From Candidatus Thioglobus sp. MED-G25 (lineage in GTDB: Bacteria; Pseudomonadota; Gammaproteobacteria; Arenicellales; UBA868): a DNA stretch of 64,000 nt. Below, piece after piece: positions 47,116 through 56,776 of this stretch. The stretch spans positions 1-64,000 of the forward strand of contig NTKC01000009.1 of assembly GCA_002456995.1 (NCBI GenBank), written 5' to 3'. How positions within the stretch are numbered: position 1 is the stretch's first letter; each line of letters begins with the position of its first letter. The translations under genes were made by a program, and so were the position numbers. The notes below the pieces were generated by a model. That model was not told where the DNA came from. It did not search any database and was given only the letters and a program-made list of their open reading frames with translations.

Positions 47116-48150
47116 CTAGCTGAACTGGTTCAAAAACGACAGCTCGTTATCAAAAAATAACCTAAGATCATCGACGCCATATCGAAGCATCGTGACCCGT
47201 TCTATACCCATTCCAAATGCGTAACCCGTATATTTCTCGTTATCGATGCCAACCTGTCGGAATACCTCGGGGTGAACCATTCCGCAACCAAGTATTTCTA
47301 GCCAGCCGGTATGCTGACAAACTCTACAGCCAGTACTGGCACAAAAAACACATCCCATATCGACTTCCGCTGAAGGTTCGGTGAATGGAAAATAAGAAGG
47401 CCTGAATCTCACCGGCAAATCCTGTTCAAAGAATTCCCGAACAAAATGAATTAGGATTCCTTTTAGATCGGAAAAGGTTATGTCCATATCTACTGCTAAT
47501 CCTTCCACCTGGTTGAACATGGGTGTATGGGTAACATCAGAATCGCACCGGTACACCCTACCTGGGGCTATCACCCTAATGGGCAGTTCTTGATTTTCCA
47601 TATATCGCACCTGGACAGGCGACGTATGAGTTCGGAGGACCACACCTGGAGATAGATAAAAGGTATCGTGCATTGCTCTAGCTGGGTGATCCTCGGGAAT
47701 ATTCAGCGCACCGAAGTTATGGAAATCGTCTTCGATTTCAGGGCCCTCGGCGACATCAAACCCGAGCCGTCGGAATATCGTTGTAATCCTGCGTACAGAA
47801 CGGCTTATTGGATGTAATGTGCCATGTTGTACGGCTCGACCAGGGAGTGATACATCAATAATGTCTCGATCTAACGCGCTTGCTTGTTCTTGCTGCTCTA
47901 GAAGCTCGGCCTTTCTATCGATAGCTACTGTCAGTTGTTGTTTTGCAGTATTTAGCGCTTTTCCGTATGCTTTTCTTTCGTCAACTGGCAGGCTCCCGAT
48001 CCGCTTAAGCTGGCGGGTCAGGTACCCTTTTCGACCGAGATGAGCAACCCGTAGCGTTTCCAGGGCAGAGAGCGTCGGCGTGCCGGATACCGCTACGATC
48101 GCTTCAGCTATTTTGGCGGATAACTCATCACCTGCAGATTGTTGGCTCAC
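47116..48150 (-). CDS. pheS: Phenylalanyl-tRNA synthetase alpha subunit
   Basis: PheS is the catalytic subunit that charges tRNA-Phe. The 344-residue class II synthetase has an N-terminal coiled-coil region ([20 protein letters not shown]), motif 2 with [13 protein letters not shown] and [10 protein letters not shown], and motif 3 as [17 protein letters not shown]. The C-rich insert [17 protein letters not shown] is normal. A strong intrinsic terminator precedes it, suggesting attenuation control. Confidence 0.98.
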   Translation of the reverse strand: MSQQSAGDELSAKIAEAIVAVSGTPTLSALETLRVAHLGRKGYLTRQLKRIGSLPVDERKAYGKALNTAKQQLTVAIDRKAELLEQQEQASALDRDIIDVSLPGRAVQHGTLHPISRSVRRITTIFRRLGFDVAEGPEIEDDFHNFGALNIPEDHPARAMHDTFYLSPGVVLRTHTSPVQVRYMENQELPIRVIAPGRVYRCDSDVTHTPMFNQVEGLAVDMDITFSDLKGILIHFVREFFEQDLPVRFRPSYFPFTEPSAEVDMGCVFCASTGCRVCQHTGWLEILGCGMVHPEVFRQVGIDNEKYTGYAFGMGIERVTMLRYGVDDLRLFFDNELSFLNQFS

Positions 48151-48166
48151 TGTAGTACCTTTCTAC

Positions 48167-48196
48167 AAAAAAAAAGGAAAGGCCATAGACCTTTCC
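48167..48196 (-). terminator. Attenuator-like terminator upstream of pheS
   Basis: On the minus strand GGAAAGG and CCTTTCC form a 7-bp stem (48190-48196 and 48176-48182), directly followed by nine U (48167-48175). It lies between rplT and pheS, 17 bases before the pheS start. It could terminate the rplT transcript or act as a pheS attenuator. A short frame of 18 codons (48219 to 48163) runs through it and ends FPFFL. Some of those Phe codons simply come from the U-tract, so a leader peptide is possible but not proven. Confidence 0.75.
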
Positions 48197-48238
48197 CGTT
48201 GTTCATTTACGTATGCCATGGCACTGCCACGGGCTACG

Positions 48239-48598
48239 TTAAGCTACCAGTGCTGCCTTGGCTCGTTCCGCCAAAGACTCGAAACCTGCTTTGTCATTGA
48301 CCGCCATGTCAGCAAGTACCTTACGATCTATTTCAACCGCTGCCTTAGAAAGACCATTAATCATCTGACTATAACTAATTCCACTTAGCCGAGCTGCCGC
48401 ATTAATCCTCACAATCCACAACGCTCGAAATTGACGCTTACGCTGTCTACGGTCTCTATAGGCATATTGCCCAGCTTTCATCACGGCTTGCTTTGCAACT
48501 CGATAAATATTTTTGCGGGCACCACGATACCCTTTAGCATTCGCCAACACCTTTCGATGTCTAGCTCTTGCTGTTACCCCTCGTTTTACCCTAGGCAT
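48239..48598 (-). CDS. rplT: 50S ribosomal protein L20
   Basis: The 119-residue basic protein starts [19 protein letters not shown], the L20 signature, and contains GYRGARKN and [15 protein letters not shown]20 also represses the infC-rpmI-rplT operon in E. coli by binding the rpmI leader. It is the last gene of the ribosomal operon here. Confidence 0.99.
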   Translation of the reverse strand: MPRVKRGVTARARHRKVLANAKGYRGARKNIYRVAKQAVMKAGQYAYRDRRQRKRQFRALWIVRINAAARLSGISYSQMINGLSKAAVEIDRKVLADMAVNDKAGFESLAERAKAALVA

Positions 48599-48622
48599 TG
48601 ATCCACTCCGTAATCTGATGTG

Positions 48623-48820
48623 TTAACTGTAAGGAAGCATCCGCTTCAGAGCGGATTCGTTTGAGGGGTGAACGATTAACTGCGATCGTAATTGCCTTTT
48701 TCGCTTGGTCGACTTTTTTGTCAGGATGTGGTTCATATATGCCTGCGATCGCTTAAAACGTCCGGTTGCAGTCGTTTTGAACCGTTTCGCAGCACCCCTG
48801 TTCGTCTTCATCTTCGGCAT
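48623..48820 (-). CDS. rpmI: 50S ribosomal protein L35
   Basis: The 65-residue, very basic protein starts [20 protein letters not shown], followed by [14 protein letters not shown] and a C-terminal RMLPYS, matching L35. It lies between infC and rplT in the standard order, 24 bases upstream of rplT. Confidence 0.99.
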   Translation of the reverse strand: MPKMKTNRGAAKRFKTTATGRFKRSQAYMNHILTKKSTKRKRQLRSQLIVHPSNESALKRMLPYS

Positions 48821-48847
48821 CTTAATTGTCTCTCGAATGACTCTAAT

Positions 48848-49360
48848 TTACTTCTTAGGCGCTAGGACCATGACCATCTGTCGACCTTCCATTTTTGGCA
48901 TTTGCTCAACCACTCCCAGTTCATCCAGATCCGCTTCGACCCTTTTTAGCATTTGCATACCCAGTTCCTGATGGGCCATCTCTCTGCCGCGGAACCGTAA
49001 CGTCACCTTGACTTTATTTCCGGCATCCAGGAACTTCGACAGATTTCGCACCTTAATGTCATAGTCACCGATATCGGTCCCAGGTCGGAATTTGACCTCT
49101 TTAACGATAATCTGTTTTTGCTTCTTTTTCGATTCCTGCTTTTTCTTTGCAGCTGAATATAAAAATTTACCGTAGTCCATCAACCTACAAACAGGTGGTT
49201 CCGCATATGGCGAGATCTCAACAAGATCAAGCTGTTTTTCTGCTGCAATCTGGTGGGCTTCAGTAACTGGAACAATACCTAGTTGTTCGCCGACTTCTCC
49301 GATTAGCCGGACTTCGCCGGCTGTAATCTGATTGTTGATGCGCTGCTGCTTTGCTGCTAT
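48848..49360 (-). CDS. infC: Translation initiation factor IF-3, AUA start codon
   Basis: IF-3 checks start codons and keeps ribosomal subunits apart. Conventional start codons give only a C-terminal 111-residue frame beginning at ATG 49183. The true protein continues upstream in the same frame through [20 protein letters not shown] and [20 protein letters not shown], which is typical IF-3. The in-frame codons between the thrS stop and that region include no ATG, GTG or TTG. TAAGGAG lies 7 bases before an ATA at 49360-49358, so AUA is the start. Length is 170 residues. E. coli infC uses AUU, and such starts let IF-3 repress its own translation. Confidence 0.95.
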   Translation of the reverse strand: MAAKQQRINNQITAGEVRLIGEVGEQLGIVPVTEAHQIAAEKQLDLVEISPYAEPPVCRLMDYGKFLYSAAKKKQESKKKQKQIIVKEVKFRPGTDIGDYDIKVRNLSKFLDAGNKVKVTLRFRGREMAHQELGMQMLKRVEADLDELGVVEQMPKMEGRQMVMVLAPKK

Positions 49361-49387
49361 GTCGCTACTCCTTACCTGGTTAGCTAA

Positions 49388-51292
49388 TTACCGTATTGAC
49401 GAAAGACCCGGTAGCGTTGTTGCCACCCTGTCTAGGTCGATTGATCCCAGATTGGTCCCGTCTTGTGTACGCACGTTAACACTCTCCGCGTCAATTTCCT
49501 TATCCCCAACAACCAAAATAAACGGGATTCGGCGCAGAGTCGCATGGCGAATTTTATAGCCGATCTTCTCGTTTCTCAAGTCACATTCGACTCTTAAGTC
49601 ATGATTTTTTAGATGTTTTTCCACAGACAGGGCATATTCACGTTGCCTGGGCCCAATGTTGCACACGATTAACTGGACGGGAGAAAGCCAGGCAGGCAGT
49701 TTTCCTTCAGTATCTTCCATCAAAATTCCAATAAAACGTTCGAGAGAACCCAGTATTGCCCTATGGATCATGACGGGCACCTTTTTCGTTCCATCTTCAG
49801 CAACGTATTCCGCCCCCAGTCGACTCGGCATCGAGAAATCCAGTTGTATGGTCCCGCATTGCCAACGCCTGCCTATAGAATCACGAAGTACGAACTCGTG
49901 TTTAGGTCCGTAAAATGCACCTTCGCCTTCCTGCACTGTAAAGGGTATCTCCTTTTCTTCAAGCGCAGTCGCCAGTGCTTTCTCTGAACGATCCCACAAC
50001 AAGTCATCTCCCACTCGATTTTCAGGTCGAGTCGACAGGGCAACCTCAATATCATCAAAGCCAAAATCGTTATACATACGGTAGGTCAGATCGATCAGCG
50101 TTGACACCTCACTGCCTATTTGCTCTTCTGTACAGAAAACATGGGCATCATCCTGAGTAAAACGCCGACCACGCATCAACCCATGCAAGGTACCTGACGG
50201 CTCATTTCTGTGGCAGATGCCGAATTCCGATATTCTTAGTGGCAGGTCTCTATAGCTTTTGATCCCTTGATTAAAGATCATGACATGACCGGGGCAGTTC
50301 ATTGGTTTTATGGCGTAGTCCTGATCTTCGACATGCGTTGTAAACATGTTTTCCCTGAATTTTTCCCAGTGCCCTGAACGTTCCCACAATCGTCTATTGA
50401 GAACTTGCGGCGTGTGCACCTCTTGGTAATCATATTCTTCGAGCAAAGTTCGAACATAGGTTTCTACCAATTGAAACAATGTCCATCCCTGTGCATGCCA
50501 GAAAGCCATACCCGGGGCTTCTTCTTGAAAATGGAAGTAGCCCAATTGCTTCCCCAACTTTCTATGGTCTCGTTTTTCAGCCTCGACCAAACGCGTTAGA
50601 TAGGCATCAAGTTGTTTCTTATCGGGCCATGCAGTACCATAAATTCGTTGCAGCATTTCTTTAGTTGAATCACCACGCCAATACGCGCCGGCCAGTTTTG
50701 TTAGCTTAAAAGCTTTTAGATGACCCGTTGATGGAACGTGCGGACCGCGGCACAGATCGGTGAACTCACCTTGTGTGTACAACGAAATCATCTCATCTTC
50801 CGGTATAGCGCTGATGATTTCCGCCTTATAGTTCTCGCCACCGGCCTTAAATAGGGCGACCGCCTCGTCGCGCGGCATAGTTGAACGACTGATTGGAAGC
50901 TTCGAACTTACAAGCTCGTACATTTTCTTTTCTATTTTTTCCAGATCACTTTCTTCAAAACCTGCGGCATAGGAAAAATCATAATAAAACCCGTCTTCAA
51001 TAACAGGGCCAATTGTTACCTGAGCCGACGGATACAGAGTTTTAACCGCATGTGCTAAAAGGTGTGCACAGGAATGGCGTAGGATCTCCACTCCTCTGGG
51101 ATCTTCAGGTGTAATAATGCACACAGATTGATCACCGTCGATACGGTGATCCAGGTCAACCAAATTGCCGCCAACCTCACCTGCCAAGGCACGTTTCGCA
51201 AGTTTTGGGTGTATATCGGCTGCGATTTCCATAACCGAAACGGACTGTTCATAACTACGGATAGCGCCGTCAGGCAGTCGAATTTCGGGCAT
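49388..51292 (-). CDS. thrS: Threonyl-tRNA synthetase
   Basis: ThrS charges tRNA-Thr and edits Ser-tRNA-Thr. The 634-residue protein has an N-terminal TGS domain ([17 protein letters not shown]), an editing SAD domain with [11 protein letters not shown], and the class II core with CRGPHVPST and [11 protein letters not shown], then an anticodon domain at the end. The frame runs back to 51421, but the ATG at 51292 follows GGGAAAA and gives the family size. It is upstream of infC, as in E. coli. Confidence 0.98.
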   Translation of the reverse strand: MPEIRLPDGAIRSYEQSVSVMEIAADIHPKLAKRALAGEVGGNLVDLDHRIDGDQSVCIITPEDPRGVEILRHSCAHLLAHAVKTLYPSAQVTIGPVIEDGFYYDFSYAAGFEESDLEKIEKKMYELVSSKLPISRSTMPRDEAVALFKAGGENYKAEIISAIPEDEMISLYTQGEFTDLCRGPHVPSTGHLKAFKLTKLAGAYWRGDSTKEMLQRIYGTAWPDKKQLDAYLTRLVEAEKRDHRKLGKQLGYFHFQEEAPGMAFWHAQGWTLFQLVETYVRTLLEEYDYQEVHTPQVLNRRLWERSGHWEKFRENMFTTHVEDQDYAIKPMNCPGHVMIFNQGIKSYRDLPLRISEFGICHRNEPSGTLHGLMRGRRFTQDDAHVFCTEEQIGSEVSTLIDLTYRMYNDFGFDDIEVALSTRPENRVGDDLLWDRSEKALATALEEKEIPFTVQEGEGAFYGPKHEFVLRDSIGRRWQCGTIQLDFSMPSRLGAEYVAEDGTKKVPVMIHRAILGSLERFIGILMEDTEGKLPAWLSPVQLIVCNIGPRQREYALSVEKHLKNHDLRVECDLRNEKIGYKIRHATLRRIPFILVVGDKEIDAESVNVRTQDGTNLGSIDLDRVATTLPGLSSIR

Positions 51293-51350
51293 TTGGATTT
51301 TCCCTGGAAGCTGTCGGGTCTGGCATCTAAGCTCTAGATGATTTAAATGA

Positions 51351-51379
51351 GAATGCCACATTGGCTCAATGTGGCATTC
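51351..51379 (-). promoter_or_regulatory. Perfect 12-bp hairpin between tRNA-Val and thrS
   Basis: GAATGCCACATT at 51351-51362 pairs with AATGTGGCATTC at 51368-51379 around a 5-nt loop. It starts 59 bases upstream of the thrS ATG and lies 15 bases past the 3' end of tRNA-Val. There is no U-run, so a simple terminator is unlikely. A role in processing, or in thrS leader control (E. coli ThrRS binds its own mRNA leader), is a guess. Confidence 0.55.
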
Positions 51380-51394
51380 GACTGATCCAGTGTC

Positions 51395-51469
51395 TGGTAG
51401 GCGCGAGTGGGATCGAACCACCGACCACTTGCGTGTCGAGCAAGTGCTCTACCGCTGAGCTACGCGCCT
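51395..51469 (-). tRNA. tRNA-Val(GAC)
   Basis: On the minus strand from 51469, AGGCGCG pairs with CGCGCCT. The anticodon stem CTTGC/GCAAG closes TCGACAC, giving GAC. The T-arm is GGTGGTTCGATCCCACT and the CCA end is encoded at 51395-51397. The length of 75 nt is normal. Confidence 0.96.
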
Positions 51470-52240
51470 AAATGCTTATTTATAGGCGTATTCTACACAA
51501 TTAAGAAATTTAGGGGACAGAATTAGGGTGAGAGAATTATTATTTCCTTGCTTTCCTCTGTTCAAGCTTATCCCACAGACCAGAGAGTAGGTTGCACCAA
51601 CAGTTCCTTGGACACATCATCTTATCGAATGATCAAACAAGACTATCTCTGAGGCTTATATAAGTTTGGTGATTTACTTAAATATCAAAGTCGAACCCGA
51701 TCAGTGCAGAAGTCGAGGGCTCCGACTGGTAGGCAAGGACGTAACCGCGTTCAAGATCAGATTTCGACGGCGCCCGTAAACGAACACAAACCTACGCGCT
51801 TCGGCAGTTTCATCGGGTGCCTCTTTTACAATTAACTGATGATAGGCGTGCCCGACGGGGTTATCGCTCCCTCTGCTCTGACACATATCACGAAGATCGG
51901 GTCGCTTTTGTTCACCTGGCCCTTTTGCAGACCTACGGCCAACACACCGGTATTACCGCCATGATTTCGTGCGAGATACCGCAACAACTTGGGTGTAGCT
52001 TCGGCCAGGAGCCCCGTCTTTTGTCTACTTCAGGGGCCAAAAGTAACATCAGTACGCACAATCAAACACATTCACACAACACCTATGAAAATAGATTTAG
52101 GAATGCGTTGTAGAAAAGCATGATTTGCCTGTCGACCAGGCGGTGTACCGGCGAACTACGCACATTTATAACCCCTAAACCGCTATTCTAGATCCAGTAA
52201 TCACGATCGGCACGGTGGACTGCTAGCTGACCATCGATGG
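51470..52240. other. 770-base region without a recognised gene
   Basis: Between tRNA-Val and uvrB no frame resembles a known protein. Frames at 51701-51886 (minus) and 51817-52113 (plus) overlap each other and lack ribosome binding sites. The region looks eroded, and a tRNA-like remnant lies at 52121-52166. A decayed former insertion or gene is possible. Confidence 0.4.
52121..52166 (-). pseudogene. tRNA-Val-like remnant (5' half)
   Basis: Read on the minus strand, GCGTAGTTC, CGGTACACCGCC and a TCGACA anticodon loop line up with the 5' two thirds of the intact tRNA-Val(GAC), with many changes. The 3' half is not recognisable. It is probably a decayed tandem copy of the tRNA gene. Confidence 0.5.
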
Positions 52241-54274
52241 TCAACCGGCCACAGAATCGCCGGTGAAGTGCCTCTTTTTTAACTCACTAATGCTGTCTCG
52301 AATCTGTGCCGCTTGCTCAAATTCGAGCGCACGTGCGTGATCGTACATCTGCTTCTCAAGACCATCAATCAGGCGCCCAAAGTCACCGGCTGATTTGATT
52401 TCGATATTTGCAATATTTGAATCTATTGTGCCGGCTTTACCAAATCTGGTTCCGCCTGCTTGCTGAGCCTTCTCATAAACACCATCAATGATTTCTGTAA
52501 TTCGTTTTTTTATAGTCGCCGGCGAAATCCCATGGCGAATGTTGTGAGCCTCCTGTTTTTCCCGTCTCCTTTCTGTCTCATCGATCGCCCTTTGCATAGA
52601 TTGCGTCACATTGTCGGCATAAAGAATCGCTTTCCCATTAATATTTCGAGCAGCACGGCCAATTGTCTGAATCAGAGAGCGCGTCGATCGGAGAAACCCC
52701 TCTTTATCGGCATCTAGAATTGCTACCAGAGACACCTCTGGGAGATCCAAGCCTTCACGCAATAAATTAATACCTACCAGTACGTCGAAAACACCCCGGC
52801 GAAGATCCCGAAGAATCTCAACACGTTCGATAGTGTCTATATCGGAATGAAGGTACCTCACGCGCACTCCGTGATCTGCCAGATAATCGCTAAGATCTTC
52901 AGACATTCGCTTGGTTAATGTCGTTACCAACACCCGTTCAGATGCTTTCACACGAAGTTGTATTTCAGAAATCAGGTCATCCACCTGAGTGCTCACCGGC
53001 CTGACCTCTAAGACTGGGTCTACCAGTCCTGTTGGTCGCACAACCTGATCTACGGTACTGGAACTGTGTTCCGCCTCGTAAGGCCCTGGCGTTGCTGATA
53101 CGAACACGGTCTGGGGAATCATTCGCTCAAATTCATCAAATCGCAACGGTCGGTTATCCAGTGCCGACGGTAATCGAAACCCATATTCAACAAGTGTTTC
53201 TTTTCTTGACCGATCGCCTTTGTACATAGCACCCAGTTGGGGCACCGTCACATGACTTTCGTCGATAAATAGCAGCGCATTGTCTGGCAGATAGTCGATC
53301 AGTGTCGGGGGTGGTTCGCCCACTTTGCGACCAGAAAGAAATCTCGAATAATTTTCAATCCCGTTGCAATAACCCAATTCTTCGATCATTTCAAGATCAT
53401 ATTGAGTGCGTTGTTCGAGGCGCTGCGCCTCCAAGAGTCGCTCCTGGCCGCGCAGAACTGAAAGTCGTTCAGTCAACTCATCTCTGATAACTTTCGTTGC
53501 TGCTAACAGAGTCTCGCGTGGGGTTACGTAATGACTCTTAGGATAGATTGTGAAACGATTCAGTCTTTCATCGACCTCACCTGTCAGGGGATCAAATCGA
53601 GCTAGACGTTCAATCTTGTCATCAAACAACTCGATCCGTACGGCAAAACGTTCCGATTCTGCGGGAAAGATGTCAATAACATCTCCGCGAACCCGAAAGG
53701 TACCACGCCGGAGATCCATTTCATTGCGTGTATATTGAAGCTCAGAAAGGCGCCGCAGAATATCACGTTGTTCTGCCAGCCCCCCCTGCCTCAAATGAAG
53801 AATCATCCCGTGGTAAGCCGCCGGGTCACCGAGGCCAAAAATTGCTGAAACCGTGGCAACGATGATTGTGTCCTCCCGTTCCAGAAGCGCCTTTGTGGCC
53901 GATAGACGCATCTGGTCAATGTGATCGTTGATAGACGCATCTTTCTCAATATAGGTATCACTGCTCGGTACATACGCTTCGGGTTGGTAGTAATCGTAGT
54001 AAGACACAAAATATTCAACCGCATTGCCCGGAAAAAGATCACGCATTTCCGCATAGAGCTGCGCGGCAAGTGTTTTGTTCGGTGCAAGGATCAATGCTGC
54101 TCTTCCCGTGCTGGCAATCAAATGGGCTATTGTGAATGTCTTGCCCGACCCTGTGACACCGAGCAGGGTCTGGTACAACTCTCCAACCTCAATACCATTC
54201 AGCAATGCCTTGATCGCTTCAGGTTGATCTCCTGCGGGATGAAATTCACTTTCTAACTGAAACTGACGCATCAT
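52241..54274 (-). CDS. uvrB: Excinuclease ABC subunit B
   Basis: UvrB verifies DNA damage in nucleotide excision repair. The 677-residue helicase-like protein has the Walker A GVTGSGKT, the beta-hairpin [20 protein letters not shown] that clamps DNA, a DESH Walker B and the TIGRAARN motif VI. The C-terminal UVR motif, which binds UvrC, is [20 protein letters not shown]. The start is one of two adjacent ATG codons at 54274 and 54271. No clear LexA box was seen upstream. Confidence 0.98.
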   Translation of the reverse strand: MMRQFQLESEFHPAGDQPEAIKALLNGIEVGELYQTLLGVTGSGKTFTIAHLIASTGRAALILAPNKTLAAQLYAEMRDLFPGNAVEYFVSYYDYYQPEAYVPSSDTYIEKDASINDHIDQMRLSATKALLEREDTIIVATVSAIFGLGDPAAYHGMILHLRQGGLAEQRDILRRLSELQYTRNEMDLRRGTFRVRGDVIDIFPAESERFAVRIELFDDKIERLARFDPLTGEVDERLNRFTIYPKSHYVTPRETLLAATKVIRDELTERLSVLRGQERLLEAQRLEQRTQYDLEMIEELGYCNGIENYSRFLSGRKVGEPPPTLIDYLPDNALLFIDESHVTVPQLGAMYKGDRSRKETLVEYGFRLPSALDNRPLRFDEFERMIPQTVFVSATPGPYEAEHSSSTVDQVVRPTGLVDPVLEVRPVSTQVDDLISEIQLRVKASERVLVTTLTKRMSEDLSDYLADHGVRVRYLHSDIDTIERVEILRDLRRGVFDVLVGINLLREGLDLPEVSLVAILDADKEGFLRSTRSLIQTIGRAARNINGKAILYADNVTQSMQRAIDETERRREKQEAHNIRHGISPATIKKRITEIIDGVYEKAQQAGGTRFGKAGTIDSNIANIEIKSAGDFGRLIDGLEKQMYDHARALEFEQAAQIRDSISELKKRHFTGDSVAG

Positions 54275-54418
54275 CTTGAACTATGTTAAGTGGCTCAATC
54301 GTTTTAGATAGCTTATGTTCATTTGACCAGCGACCTCGGCACAGAGATTTATTCAGCCGAATAGTTCTGTGAACTTCGACACAGCCTGACCAGCACAAAG
54401 CACCTACCGTTCACAGGT

Positions 54419-55003
54419 ATGGCGCGAATTCTTTGTCAATTCTACAACCCTGCAACGAGAATTCCGGTATTCCATCGATCCCGACAAACTGGTGTAAGTT
54501 TGATTGAACTGCTTGTCGTTTGTTTGACTATTGGCATCCTTGTTCAATTGGCCATACCCAGTTTTCAAGTGCTTTCAGATCGAACGAAGCGGAATGCAAC
54601 AACACGATTGCTTATTACAGATCTTAATTGGGCACGGACCGAAGCACTCGCAAACAGTACCAGACTATACCTCTGTCCGGGTCAAAACTCAGATCGTTGC
54701 CGGTCGAATACCGACTGGAGTCAAGGATGGTCGGTTTTTTCTGATCAAAACCACAATGGGCAACTGGAACCCAGCGAGTTATTGCTGGTACGTACCCTGG
54801 CGCTGAACAATAGTATCTTTGTACGTTTTCGAAAGCCGGGTTATCTTTTCTATAAAAACGATGGCAGCGCCTGGCCCAACGGTACATTTAAAATCTGTAC
54901 TGCCGGCTCCAAAGTTCCGCCACTATTGGTGATCGTCTATCGTACGGGACGCACACGAACATCAACAGGAACAGATCTGGAGTGCATACAGAAGCAAATT
55001 TAA
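54419..55003 (+). CDS. GspH/FimT-type pseudopilin
   Basis: A minor-pilin-like protein of 194 residues. The type III signal is at about residues 25-45: a basic leader with SRQTG, cleavage before VSLIELLVVCLTIGILVQ, and Glu five residues into the mature helix, as in type IV pilins. The C-terminal domain (WARTEALANSTRLYLCP, DQNHNGQLEPSE) fits GspH/FimT. No other pilus genes are adjacent, so it is an orphan. It lies just before tRNA-Asn and the integration scars. Confidence 0.88.
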   Translation: MARILCQFYNPATRIPVFHRSRQTGVSLIELLVVCLTIGILVQLAIPSFQVLSDRTKRNATTRLLITDLNWARTEALANSTRLYLCPGQNSDRCRSNTDWSQGWSVFSDQNHNGQLEPSELLLVRTLALNNSIFVRFRKPGYLFYKNDGSAWPNGTFKICTAGSKVPPLLVIVYRTGRTRTSTGTDLECIQKQI

Positions 55004-55066
55004 GCACCAATTATGGCAGTTTCTCTTGACCGTCGACCGACCGAACAGTAGCATTCGCTATCCGGA

Positions 55067-55142
55067 TCCCCGGTAGTTCAGTTGGTAGAACGGTGGACTG
55101 TTAATCCATATGTCGCTGGTTCGAGTCCAGCCCGGGGAGCCA
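55067..55142 (+). tRNA. tRNA-Asn(GTT), attachment site of the downstream elements
   Basis: TCCCCGG pairs with CCGGGGA at 55132-55138, then G and an encoded CCA at 55140-55142. The anticodon loop CTGTTAA gives GTT. The T-arm GCTGG/CCAGC closes TTCGAGT. The 3' part recurs at 56561-56620, 59761-59820 and, decayed, at 60867-60915. Confidence 0.97.
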
Positions 55143-55193
55143 GTTTTATAGGGTTTTTTCAACAGTCCTTCCACGCTCTATTCCTTAACGTTG

Positions 55194-55382
55194 CTAAAAC
55201 GTTGCTAACTTTGGCAGCTTTGCCATTGCTTCATGCGCCCTATCGTCAGCCGTATGCATATATCTTTGTGTAGTCTTTAGGTTCTTATGCCCAGCTACCC
55301 TAGAAATATCGTATACGTTTGAGTTGGAAACATGTACAGCCTCTGTAATAGAGGTATGTCTTAGGCAATGTGGTGTAGCCAT
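55194..55382 (-). pseudogene. Tyrosine recombinase (phage integrase) C-terminal fragment
   Basis: Only the last 62 residues remain. They carry three active-site elements: PHCLRHTSI (Arg box), VAGHKNLKTTQRYM (His and the nucleophilic Tyr). An in-frame stop lies upstream of the fragment, and yghU begins soon after, so the catalytic N-terminal part is gone. The 3' end points at tRNA-Asn, the arrangement expected for an integrase next to its attL site. Confidence 0.85.
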
Positions 55383-55442
55383 GCAATTCCAGCCCTTCCT
55401 TTAATGGGCGGGTACTGTTTGCTGATGACGCGCTCAAGCCAA

Positions 55443-56312
55443 TCAATCGAGATCGCTGGCATCGTGGCGTTCGGGGGCGCGCTTTAGCTCATCACGGCGC
55501 TCCCATGGCCGATCTTCCGGTCCCCAGGTTTTGTTGACCCGCCGGCCACGCTCGACCGCCGGCCGCCGCTCTATTTCCATTGCCCATCTGGCAACATGTT
55601 TATACGACACGACGTCAAGGAATTCCGCCGCATTGTATGAATTATTTAACACCAGATTGCCATACCAGGCATAGGTGGCGATGTCGGCGATATTGTAGTC
55701 ATCGCCGCAGAGATAGGGCCGCGCGGAAAGATTCTGATCCAAGACATCGAGTTGACGTTTGGCTTCCATTGCATAGCGATCAATTGGGTACTCGAACTTT
55801 TCCGGCGCGTAGGCGTAGAAATGACCGAACCCGCCGCCGAGATAGGGCGCGCTGCCCATCTGCCAAAACAGCCAAGAGTAACATTCGGCCCGCGCAGATT
55901 GTTCGTCCGGAACAAACTCCCCAAACTTTTCCGCCAGGTATAGGAGAATTGCACCTGACTCAAACACACGTGTCCCTGGCGATGTGCTGCGATCGAGTAA
56001 GGCCGGAATCTTTGAGTTTGGGTTGAGCGCCACGAAGCCGCTGCCGAACTGCTCGCTATCACTGATCTTGATCAGGAAGGCATCATATTCAGCCCCCTTA
56101 TGTCCAAGCGCCAACAGCTCCTCCAGAAGAATCGTTACTTTGACGCCATTCGGTGTCGCGAGCGAATAGAGCTGCAGCGGATGTTTTCCGACCGGTAATT
56201 CCTTCTCATGTGTTGCGCCGGCGGTGGGACGATTGATATTGGCCCATTTCCCACCGTTTTTGTTTATGTTTTGCCAGACTTTTGGCGGTGTATAAGACGA
56301 TGTATTGGGCAT
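55443..56312 (-). CDS. yghU: Glutathione S-transferase-like disulfide-bond oxidoreductase YghU
   Basis: YghU reduces disulfides and organic peroxides with glutathione. The 289-residue protein closely follows E. coli YghU: GGKWANINRPTAGATHEKEL, PVGKHPLQLYSLATPNG, NPNSKIPALLD (cis-Pro GSH site), RVFESGAILLYLAEKFG and GGGFGHFYAYAPEKFEY. GGAAAG lies 9 bases before ATG 56312, preferred over GTG 56318. It is cargo of the first element beside tRNA-Asn, and its codon choice looks GC-richer than the core genes. Confidence 0.96.
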   Translation of the reverse strand: MPNTSSYTPPKVWQNINKNGGKWANINRPTAGATHEKELPVGKHPLQLYSLATPNGVKVTILLEELLALGHKGAEYDAFLIKISDSEQFGSGFVALNPNSKIPALLDRSTSPGTRVFESGAILLYLAEKFGEFVPDEQSARAECYSWLFWQMGSAPYLGGGFGHFYAYAPEKFEYPIDRYAMEAKRQLDVLDQNLSARPYLCGDDYNIADIATYAWYGNLVLNNSYNAAEFLDVVSYKHVARWAMEIERRPAVERGRRVNKTWGPEDRPWERRDELKRAPERHDASDLD

Positions 56313-56374
56313 AAGCACAGCTTTCCAGTTGTGATGGCAATGTTAATAGAGCTAACTAGTGATTATGGGAATTA

Positions 56375-56400
56375 TAGGGCGTGACACTTTGGTACCGTTA
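56375..56400 (-). repeat. 26-bp motif, copy 1, upstream of yghU
   Basis: TAGGGCGTGACACTTTGGTA continues into CCGTTA. Similar copies occur at 58519-58543 and 59191-59215, each 37-63 bases upstream of a minus-strand gene start. On the minus strand this copy reads into TATAAT, so it may include a promoter. Confidence 0.65.
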
Positions 56401-56560
56401 GGCCCGACATGGCGGGTACAGGTAATGTCGAAGTTAAGGATTTGGCGAGTGACACTATCTCAGCGTCATTTCTGTCGAGAAACGACACCAAACAACCTAG
56501 AAGCACAGGATCAGTGTTTAGGTTAGTGCTTATTTCTAGGTGTTTTCTTTAATCAGCTAC
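56391..56560 (+). repeat. Imperfect direct repeat A, right end of the first element
   Basis: About 170 bases that recur, imperfectly, at 59581-59760 and lead into a tRNA-Asn 3' copy both times. It contains GCGGGTACAGGTAATGTCGA and an inverted repeat at 56496-56540 whose arms (CCTAG/CTAGG) covary with the other copy. It may be an element end or a recombinase-binding region. Confidence 0.75.
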
Positions 56561-56620
56561 GGTTGGAACGGTGGACTGTTAATCCATATGTCGCAAGTTC
56601 GAGTCTTGCCCGGGGAGCCA
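56561..56620 (+). repeat. tRNA-Asn 3'-end copy 1 (att-like site)
   Basis: Sixty bases identical to 59761-59820 and closely similar to the 3' part of tRNA-Asn, including the anticodon arm, T-arm and CCA. The T-stem reads GCAAG/CTTGC here, still fully paired, so it is a functional tRNA 3' end carried by an element rather than random decay. It lacks the 5' half and is not a tRNA gene. Confidence 0.9.
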
Positions 56621-56648
56621 GTTTTCTCGATATTTTTGCACAGTTCAT

Positions 56649-56720
56649 TCAGGTTCTATTCCTTAACGTTGCTAACATTGGCAGCTTAGCCATCGATTCA
56701 TGCAGCCTTTCATCCACATT
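56649..56720 (-). pseudogene. Integrase C-terminal remnant after att copy 1
   Basis: On the minus strand the frame reads VDERLHESMAKLPMLATL before a stop. It lines up with DDRAHEAMAKLPKLATF at the end of the integrase fragment beside tRNA-Asn. Nothing of the active site remains. It marks the start of the second element. Confidence 0.75.
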
Positions 56721-56776
56721 ATGGAACTAATTCAAAAGGTGAGTGAACTGACGGCTAGTAATTGTATCTACAGTAG

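Noticed and set aside
51817-52113. 98-codon plus-strand frame between tRNA-Val and uvrB
   Set aside because: Its composition is irregular (many His, Thr and Asn at the end), there is no ribosome binding site and an overlapping minus-strand frame is equally good. Not supported as a gene.
54360-54390. LexA-like box (CTGT ... ACAG) upstream of uvrB
   Set aside because: The half-sites at 54367-54384 are separated by 10 bases instead of 8, and lie 90 bases away on the side of the divergent pseudopilin gene.
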